Below are positions 1-3,874 of a stretch of DNA of 6,747 nucleotides, in pieces. The position numbers were made by a program, and so were the translations under genes. The stretch is from positions 1 to 6,747 of the forward strand of contig DUIM01000012.1 in assembly GCA_013330355.1 (NCBI GenBank), in the 5' to 3' direction. Source of the stretch: Methanosarcinales archaeon (GTDB taxonomy: Archaea > Halobacteriota > Methanosarcinia > Methanosarcinales > Methanocomedenaceae). A model generated the notes under the pieces. The model ran no database searches and was not told where the DNA came from. It saw only the letters and a list, made by a program, of their open reading frames with translations. Within the stretch, counting starts at the first letter, position 1; every line of letters begins with the position of its first letter.

Positions 1-236
1 TCTACTTCAGGGCATTATTTCAAGGGTGTTTTGTGAAAGTATTTTTTGCTGGTTCAATGCAGACACTGATCAATATGGGGATTGAAACTTTGTATGGGGT
101 AGCCCATCGATAATTCTTATTGGCAATATTAGCTTTTACGAATGCAGAAGTCCGCCTGACTATATTTTAATTATTTCAGTATTGATGGAACATCCACTCT
201 CAATTAATTTTTTTATATCAATGGTAAATAGATTAA
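1..236. other. AT-rich stretch with no supported gene; short open frame running in from the window edge
   Basis: No convincing gene is visible here. One plus-strand frame is open from position 3 to a TAA at 111-113, giving 36 residues and ending ETLYGVAHR. It could be the tail of a gene that starts outside the window, but a second frame is also open for 27 codons and the composition is not clearly coding. After position 113 the sequence becomes increasingly AT-rich and reads as promoter-proximal intergenic DNA. I recognise no family. An annotation of the left-hand neighbour would settle whether the first 113 bases are coding. Confidence 0.3.
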
Positions 237-244
237 TTTATATA
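237..244 (+). promoter_or_regulatory. TATA box of the cytochrome gene
   Basis: TTTATATA matches the archaeal TATA consensus exactly and lies in a strongly AT-rich stretch. Transcription would be expected to start about 25 bp downstream, near 264-272. That leaves a 5' leader of roughly 55-60 nt before the ATG at 326. The surrounding DNA is AT-rich enough that other TATA-like words occur nearby, so the exact box is uncertain. Confidence 0.55.
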
Positions 245-282
245 TACGTATTATTAATTATATTCGTGGATAAATGCTGATT

Positions 283-301
283 GATCAGTCTGATCCGGAT
301 C
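283..301. promoter_or_regulatory. overlapping palindromes, candidate operator in the cytochrome leader
   Basis: GATCAG-T-CTGATC (283-295) is a perfect 6+6 dyad with a single central base. It overlaps a second perfect 10-bp palindrome, GATCCGGATC (292-301). The one-base spacer makes an RNA hairpin unlikely, so the arrangement looks more like a binding site for a dimeric regulator. It sits just downstream of the expected transcription start and ahead of the ribosome binding site. The role is inferred. Confidence 0.35.
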
Positions 302-312
302 GGCATATTACA

Positions 313-318
313 AGGAGG
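313..318 (+). promoter_or_regulatory. Shine-Dalgarno site fixing the cytochrome start
   Basis: AGGAGG ends 7 bases before the ATG at 326. It supports that ATG over the in-frame TTG at 281, which would place 15 non-signal-like residues in front of the hydrophobic signal sequence. Confidence 0.75.
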
Positions 319-325
319 AAAGGTA

Positions 326-1201
326 ATGAACAGTAAGTCAGTAATAATAATAATAATAGCCATTGCTATAATATTCGGTGGATCGACAATATGGCAGGTT
401 TTGGCTGATGAAGATAAACCAGGAAATACAGCTAATAACAACAACATAAAAGACAAAGGTCTTCCGCAGTCGCTTGACCAGTACTATACTGAGACTGCAT
501 ATCCCGGAATGCCATTTGAGTATCTCCTTGAAATGTACAAACTCGGAGAATCGATGATGGGAATTCCAGTGAACCTTGGGCAGGGAGATTTACAGAATGC
601 GGGCAATTCTTTTGAGGAATTTTCTGAATGTTATGAATATAGTTCCAAAATGGTACCTGAGTGGCAAAAATACTACAATCAAAAGGCAGTTGACGAACTC
701 GGGCGTGCACTGGCTGACGGTGACCAGGATGCTATAGGTGAAGCAATGGAAGAGGTGGGCGAAACCTGTTCTGACTGCCACCTGGACACCCTGACTCCTG
801 TATATTACAAATATTACTGGGGTGATTTCAGAGATGTGATGATTGAGACGCCGGATGGACCTATACCCTGGAAAGATGCAAAGATGTATTATCTGCTGAT
901 GGGTTTTGACGGAATTGGGGTGAATATTAATGAAGGTGACCAGGACGGTGCACAGGAGAGCTTCGAGCTGTTTGATTCGATGTTTGACAACATGACAGAT
1001 GCATGTTTGGAGTGTCATGACTCTGAGCCCAGATACTATGTCAGCGAGGATATCCAGGGGATGATCGATACTATGGGTGTGTTGATCGATGCTGGGAATC
1101 TGGAGGAAGCTAACGGTCTTAGATACGGTATAGGTGATAGTTGCCACAGATGTCATATCGTCCACATGCCGCCACAGTATGCAAAGGTAGACGGGGAATA
1201 A
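326..1201 (+). CDS. secreted three-haem c-type cytochrome with two tandem helical domains
   Basis: The product has 291 residues and is probably an electron-transfer protein outside the cytoplasmic membrane. The N-terminus is a signal peptide or anchor: a run of Ile/Ala at residues 6-17, then an AD-E-D boundary near residues 27-29. An Asn-rich linker follows at about 34-40. Three haem c motifs are visible: CSDCH (148-152), CLECH (227-231) and CHRCH (273-277). The mature part reads as two related alpha-helical repeats, about 66-164 and 187-287. Each has a VN...GD...SFE.F stretch and closes with a CxxCH. The second repeat carries an additional central CLECH that the first lacks. One haem motif at the C-terminal end of a helical domain recalls the cytochrome c'/c556 layout, but I cannot assign a named family. 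Start choice rests on AGGAGG at 313-318. The gene has its own TATA box and ends in a strong hairpin terminator, so it is probably monocistronic. The physiological partner is unknown. Confidence 0.85.
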   Translation: MNSKSVIIIIIAIAIIFGGSTIWQVLADEDKPGNTANNNNIKDKGLPQSLDQYYTETAYPGMPFEYLLEMYKLGESMMGIPVNLGQGDLQNAGNSFEEFSECYEYSSKMVPEWQKYYNQKAVDELGRALADGDQDAIGEAMEEVGETCSDCHLDTLTPVYYKYYWGDFRDVMIETPDGPIPWKDAKMYYLLMGFDGIGVNINEGDQDGAQESFELFDSMFDNMTDACLECHDSEPRYYVSEDIQGMIDTMGVLIDAGNLEEANGLRYGIGDSCHRCHIVHMPPQYAKVDGE

Positions 1202-1217
1202 CCCGTCCGCTTTTTTT
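1190..1217 (+). terminator. hairpin terminator of the cytochrome gene, stop codon in the loop
   Basis: GACGGG (1190-1195) pairs perfectly with CCCGTC (1202-1207) around a 6-nt loop, GAATAA, that contains the TAA stop. After CGC comes a run of seven T (1211-1217). This looks like an intrinsic, T-run-dependent stop of transcription. Confidence 0.6.
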
Positions 1218-1241
1218 CTTGCACGCATAAAGGAGATCATG

Positions 1242-1436
1242 ATGAAAGTACGTGATGTAATTAAAAAGATAGAAGCAGATGGCTGGTATTTAGTTAAAAC
1301 CAAAGGAAGTCATAAGCAATACAAGCATCATAAAAAACCAGGCAGAGTAACAATTGCCGGTCATTCAAATGATGACTTAGCACCCGGGACTTTGAATAGT
1401 ATCCTAAAACAAACAAAATTGAAAGAGGTAGAATAA
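1242..1436 (+). CDS. hicA: HicA-type mRNA interferase toxin
   Basis: This is a 64-residue protein of the HicA family, small dsRBD-like RNases that cut mRNA and are held inactive by HicB. The sequence has the family layout: an N-terminal helix (VRDVIKKIEADGW), then GSHKQY (residues 22-27), whose His25 is the expected catalytic residue. A conserved strand and turn follow (VTIAGHSNDDLAPGTLNSILKQ), which is full length for the family. Two adjacent ATGs exist, at 1239 and 1242. The AGGAG at 1231-1235 is better spaced for 1242. The hicB start lies one base after the stop, so the pair is co-translated. Codon use is rich in AAA and AAT, unlike the carS-pyrE-tgtA block, which is compatible with horizontal acquisition. 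A terminator lies just upstream, so the pair probably has its own promoter or depends on read-through. Confidence 0.9.
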   Translation: MKVRDVIKKIEADGWYLVKTKGSHKQYKHHKKPGRVTIAGHSNDDLAPGTLNSILKQTKLKEVE

Positions 1437-1437
1437 A

Positions 1438-1686
1438 ATGTATCGTTTCCTAATTGTGATTGAAAAAGCAAATAATAATTATTCAGCATATTCACCTGAT
1501 CTGCCAGGTTGTGTTGCAACAGGTGCTAACCGTGAAGAAGTAGAACAAAATATGTATGATGCAATTGAAATGCATATCCAGGGATTAATAGAAGACAACT
1601 CACCGATTCCAAAATCAAATTCTTTTGCAGAATACGTGGCAGTTAATGAAAAATCCGTTACATCTGATATAGCACAACCAGCTTAA
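1438..1686 (+). CDS. hicB: HicB-type antitoxin, short form
   Basis: This 82-residue partner of the preceding toxin has the HicB core. An N-terminal strand (YRFLIVIEK) leads into YSAYSPDLPGCVATG (about 15-29), then EEVEQNMYDAIEMHIQGLIEDNSPIP (about 33-58), the usual signature of this RNase-H-like fold. HicB binds and blocks HicA. Many HicB proteins carry a C-terminal HTH or ribbon-helix-helix DNA-binding domain. Here only about 24 residues follow the core and no such domain is visible, so DNA-level autoregulation by HicB itself is doubtful. Translation is likely coupled to hicA: the stop and start are separated by one base, and an AGAGG-like site lies inside the end of hicA. The pair probably acts in stress response, plasmid-like stabilisation or phage defence, but the sequence does not say which. 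Confidence 0.88.
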   Translation: MYRFLIVIEKANNNYSAYSPDLPGCVATGANREEVEQNMYDAIEMHIQGLIEDNSPIPKSNSFAEYVAVNEKSVTSDIAQPA

Positions 1687-1834
1687 TAATAATTTTATTC
1701 CATAACTTCCACTTCTGCCGGTTGTCAATATCGCTCCCCCCCTTCCCCCCTTTGTTTACGGCACCCGGGACAGGTGGCAAGCGCTGATGTGGTGCCCAGT
1801 AGACGCATGGGTATCTAGCGGTTCGGGGTGCGAA

Positions 1835-1923
1835 ATGGATGTTATGCCGATTAGCTGCAGATAGTATTTGAAATATAAATGGTAAAGATTCCGGAATGGC
1901 CGAAAGTTATGTATAACATCCAT
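1835..1923. repeat. 11-bp perfect inverted repeat with 67-bp spacer
   Basis: ATGGATGTTAT (1835-1845) is the exact reverse complement of ATAACATCCAT (1913-1923). In RNA the pairing would extend by one G-U and one C-G pair inward. The midpoint lies at about 1879, next to the AT-rich word at 1871-1880. I see no target-site duplication outside the arms, which argues against a tiny mobile element. A hairpin or paired operator is more likely. Confidence 0.5.
1871..1880 (+). promoter_or_regulatory. possible TATA box for the zinc-ribbon/carS/pyrE block
   Basis: AAATATAAAT lies about 100 bp ahead of the ATG at 1978 and could direct transcription from around 1900. It is a weaker match than the TTTATATA before the cytochrome. 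A second candidate is the TATAATC near 1948-1954, but that is too close to the ribosome binding site for a normal leader. Confidence 0.3.
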
Positions 1924-1977
1924 CCAATTCAACATACATAATCATGATATAATCAGGTCCGGAGGTGAGATCAAACT

Positions 1978-2130
1978 ATGTGCAGCGTAGGAGATGCATT
2001 TTCTGTAGATATGGCAGATGAATTAGATGCAAAGGAATACATATGCAAAGATTGCAAAAATAAATTTAAGGGTATTGGTAAAAATGTCATTTGCCCTGCA
2101 TGCCGGTCCAGTAATGTGGAACTTGCATGA
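1978..2130 (+). CDS. 50-residue zinc-ribbon microprotein
   Basis: This short reading frame is supported by a strong ribosome binding site, GGAGGTGA at 1961-1968, 9 bases before the ATG. Its C-terminal half is a zinc-ribbon motif: C23-x2-C26, then 12 residues, then C39-x2-C42, with CKDC and CPAC knuckles followed by RSSNVELA. The first 20 residues are acidic and probably flexible. Such four-cysteine ribbons usually bind one Zn ion and serve in nucleic-acid or protein binding, but nothing here points to a specific partner. The next gene starts 36 bases downstream in the same frame with no terminator between, suggesting a shared transcript. A rubredoxin is less likely because the spacing is short and the rubredoxin aromatic residues are absent. 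The protein is real with good probability; its function is unknown. Confidence 0.75.
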   Translation: MCSVGDAFSVDMADELDAKEYICKDCKNKFKGIGKNVICPACRSSNVELA

Positions 2131-2166
2131 CCGTACAATCTGATATTAAGCGAACATCATCAATTT

Positions 2167-2628
2167 ATGATACCCCTGAATTACAATGAAATACTGATGC
2201 TCCACGGTAACAGTGGGGTTATCGGTATTGTAAAAGCCGGAACAAGAAACCTGTTTTTCCTTGAAACTGAAGATGAGGAGATCGTACTGGGGCTTGAACC
2301 TGACGACCTGCTGGTCTCATCCGGTTTTGATACACAAGAGACCACTATCAATGGTATAAAATGTGTACTTTACATGTTAAGGGAAGTAGGCACACCGCTC
2401 ATTGTACTGCCTAAAAACCACCCCGCCTCAAAGCGGCTAAAGATCGTTGTATCCATTGGCAGTAGCACCCGCATTAGTTGTGATATCACACCAGGCACCC
2501 ATCCCGAACAGGATATACTGTGTGGAGTGGACGAGTTTGGCGGAGTCGAGATACTGGGCGTGCCCGGAGGCGTGGAGTTCAGGAACCTGGACTCTGGCAG
2601 GATCGAGTGTATACCATTCACAGTCTGA
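2167..2628 (+). CDS. protein of unknown function, 153 residues, upstream of carS
   Basis: I do not recognise the family. The 153-residue product is soluble: it has no signal peptide or membrane segment, and its alternating hydrophobic stretches suggest a mostly beta fold (GVIGIVKAGTRNLFFLE, EIVLGLEPDDLLVSSG, LKIVVSIGSSTRISCDI, GGVEILGVPGGVEF). Its three cysteines are scattered and form no metal motif. The ATG at 2167 is the only reasonable start, because the first in-frame stop upstream is the TGA of the zinc-ribbon gene and no ATG or GTG lies between. No clear Shine-Dalgarno site precedes it, which is common in archaea for internal operon genes. It is followed after 46 bases by carS on the same strand. 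Its codon use resembles carS and pyrE, so it is probably a native core gene rather than an acquired one. A link to lipid or pyrimidine metabolism would be guilt by association only. Confidence 0.75.
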   Translation: MIPLNYNEILMLHGNSGVIGIVKAGTRNLFFLETEDEEIVLGLEPDDLLVSSGFDTQETTINGIKCVLYMLREVGTPLIVLPKNHPASKRLKIVVSIGSSTRISCDITPGTHPEQDILCGVDEFGGVEILGVPGGVEFRNLDSGRIECIPFTV

Positions 2629-2674
2629 CATCCGATTCAATACTTTTAACACCAAAAATGAGTATTTAGGTAGC

Positions 2675-3256
2675 ATGACCTTGATCGATATCCTGGCTGC
2701 ATCCATCTGGCTTATGCTGCCTGCATACATCGCAAATCCCATGGCTGCAGTGTTCGGGGGAGGTACTCCGATTGACCTGGGAAAGTATTTCCCTGACGGC
2801 AAGCGCATACTGGGCAACGGCAAGACAATAAGGGGATTGGTAGCCGGGACCGCCTGCGGAATCATGATTGGGATAATCCAGATCGGACTTGCACCCCGGC
2901 TCATAGCATCAGGAGTACTCGATAACTGGCCATTGTTCAGAGGTGTCCTGGATGCATACTCACTCAGCACATTATTCATAGTGTTCCTGATGGCCTTTGG
3001 TGCGCTGCTGGGTGATAGTGCAGAGAGTTTTGTAAAACGGCGTCTGAACCTTGAACGGGGTGCCATGTTCCCTGTGGCGGACCAGCTTGATTTTGTGCTG
3101 GGTGCCTGGTTGCTGACATACGTTTTTGCAGCTTACTGGTTCAATACCTATTTCAGCTTCTGGATAATTATAACCGTACTGGTGGCCACGCCCTTGCTGC
3201 ACCTGGCCACGAACATATTTGGATACATCATTAAGGTCAAGAAAGAACCCTGGTAG
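2675..3256 (+). CDS. carS: CDP-archaeol synthase (CTP:2,3-digeranylgeranyl-sn-glycerol-1-phosphate cytidylyltransferase)
   Basis: This 193-residue integral membrane enzyme transfers CMP from CTP to unsaturated archaetidic acid, giving CDP-archaeol, the precursor of archaeal polar lipid head groups. Family signatures are clear: FGGGTPIDLGKYFPDGKRILGNGKTIRG (about 27-54), with the substrate-binding D-G-K-x-x-L-G-x-x-K-T-x-R-G pattern, and SFVKRRLNLERGAMFPVADQLDFVLGA (about 118-144), with the KRR...P..DQ.DF..GA motif of the DUF46/CarS family. Hydrophobic segments lie near 5-25, 56-74, 97-115, 140-157 and 161-185, fitting about five transmembrane helices and the usual family length. The frame stays open upstream to 2447, but conservation begins at MTLIDIL, so the ATG at 2675 is preferred. 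The TAG stop shares one base with the GTG start of pyrE, indicating translational coupling. PyrE feeds UMP and thus CTP synthesis, which suits the pairing. Confidence 0.93.
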   Translation: MTLIDILAASIWLMLPAYIANPMAAVFGGGTPIDLGKYFPDGKRILGNGKTIRGLVAGTACGIMIGIIQIGLAPRLIASGVLDNWPLFRGVLDAYSLSTLFIVFLMAFGALLGDSAESFVKRRLNLERGAMFPVADQLDFVLGAWLLTYVFAAYWFNTYFSFWIIITVLVATPLLHLATNIFGYIIKVKKEPW

Positions 3257-3792
3257 TGAAAAGAATGGATAAAGAACTGATTCAGGCATTAAAGAACTGC
3301 GGGGCAGTGAAGTTCGGTGACTTTACACTGGCATCCGGCAGGAAGAGTACGTATTATGTTGACATCAAGAAGGCCATCACAGACCCTGCCACACTGGAAC
3401 TGATTGCAAATCGTATTGTTGGCATCATGAAGGAGCAACATATCCGTGCCAAGGCCATCGGTGGTGTTGCAGTGGGAGGCATTCCCCTTGCAACTGCAGT
3501 TTCACTAAAATCCGGCCTTCCCCTGGTAATTATCAGGAAGTCCTTAAAAGAATACGGTACTGGCGGGCGGGTTATCGGGGATGTGGCAGGCAGGGAACTG
3601 CTTATGCTTGAGGATGTGACCACCACCGGCGGTTCGGTGATTGAGGCCATTAAAGACCTTAAGGATGAAGGGTCGGTTGTGAAAATGGTGATTACGGTAG
3701 TGGACAGGGAAGAAGGTGCATCAGCAGGACTGGAAAATATAGGAGTAGAACTGCTGCCACTTGTAAGGGCAGCAGACCTTTTAAATAGGTAA
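3256..3792 (+). CDS. pyrE: orotate phosphoribosyltransferase
   Basis: PyrE makes orotidine 5'-phosphate from orotate and PRPP in the cytoplasm, the fifth step of UMP synthesis. The 178-residue product shows the type I phosphoribosyltransferase pattern. FGDFTLASGRKSTYYVDIKKA (about 20-40) is the orotate-side hood region. RKSLKEYG (94-101) has the conserved lysines, on a flexible loop in known structures. LMLEDVTTTGGS (116-127) is the PRPP-binding motif with its paired acidic residues E119 and D120. Length is normal for archaeal PyrE and no OMP decarboxylase is fused. Two starts are possible: the GTG at 3256, overlapping the carS stop by one base, or the ATG at 3265, three codons later, which has a GTGA word 5 bases before it. 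The difference does not affect the domain. Expression probably follows carS. Confidence 0.93.
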   Translation: MKRMDKELIQALKNCGAVKFGDFTLASGRKSTYYVDIKKAITDPATLELIANRIVGIMKEQHIRAKAIGGVAVGGIPLATAVSLKSGLPLVIIRKSLKEYGTGGRVIGDVAGRELLMLEDVTTTGGSVIEAIKDLKDEGSVVKMVITVVDREEGASAGLENIGVELLPLVRAADLLNR

Positions 3793-3795
3793 ATT

Positions 3796-3874
3796 GGACT
3801 GGACTGAGTAAGAAAGGATAAACAGGATAAAATAGGATCGAACATGCCAGAACAAGACGAAACAGGATAGAATA
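3796..3874 (+). repeat. short direct repeats in the pyrE-tgtA spacer
   Basis: The spacer is built from short repeated words. TGGAC occurs twice in tandem at 3796-3805. AGGAT-A/C occurs at 3815, 3824, 3834 and 3864. AAACAGGATARAATA is repeated at 3820-3834 and 3860-3874. An 18-bp unit with 15 identities recurs with a 30-bp period, from 3834 and from 3864. The second copy of that unit contains the tgtA start codon. Each AGGAT resembles part of a Shine-Dalgarno site. Confidence 0.6.
3844..3870 (+). other. mini-ORF of 8 codons in the tgtA frame, ending in TAG
   Basis: ATG at 3844 opens MPEQDETG and stops at TAG (3868-3870), in the same frame as tgtA and three bases before its ATG at 3874. It begins with the duplicated copy of the tgtA start context. 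It may be a fossil of a small duplication or a leader peptide that influences tgtA initiation. There is no evidence that it is translated. Confidence 0.3.

Larger units (their letters stand above)
1687..1977. other. gene-free stretch with C-tract, GC-rich patch and inverted repeat
   Basis: I see no supported ORF. Immediately after hicB the DNA is T-rich. At 1736-1750 there is a C-tract (seven C, two T, six C). From about 1755 to 1832 the base composition becomes much richer in G and C than on either side, and several complementary segments occur. GGCACC (1760-1765) can pair with GGTGCC (1791-1796). Alternatively, GCACCC (1761-1766) can pair with GGGTGC (1826-1831). The two pairings exclude each other. 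AT-rich sequence with a possible TATA box and an 11-bp inverted repeat follows up to the next ribosome binding site. A structured non-coding RNA or long regulatory region is possible. I match no known RNA family. Confidence 0.45.

Noticed and set aside
238..456. Minus-strand open frame of 72 codons over the cytochrome start
   Set aside because: It overlaps the signal-peptide coding region, has low-complexity Ile/Asn content from the ATA and AAT runs, and no ribosome binding site. It is a shadow of the plus-strand gene.
590..1303. Minus-strand open frame of 237 codons opposite the cytochrome
   Set aside because: The plus strand carries signal peptide, three CxxCH motifs, ribosome binding site and terminator. 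The reverse product shows no recognisable motif.
1736..1750. G-quadruplex on the minus strand opposite the C-tract
   Set aside because: Only two long G runs are present. Four separated tracts are needed and would require splitting each run without proper loops.
1835..1923. Miniature mobile element bounded by the 11-bp inverted repeats
   Set aside because: No target-site duplication flanks the arms and the interior is AT-rich promoter-like DNA.
2447..2674. Upstream in-frame extension of carS
   Set aside because: It lies within the preceding gene in another frame, and CarS similarity starts at MTLIDIL (2675).
3254..3870. Pyrrolysine read-through of the TAG codons ending carS and the mini-ORF
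   Set aside because: No pyl genes are in the window, and the carS TAG is followed immediately by the pyrE start. Ordinary termination is the simpler reading, so the idea is kept only as a side test for the tgtA leader.
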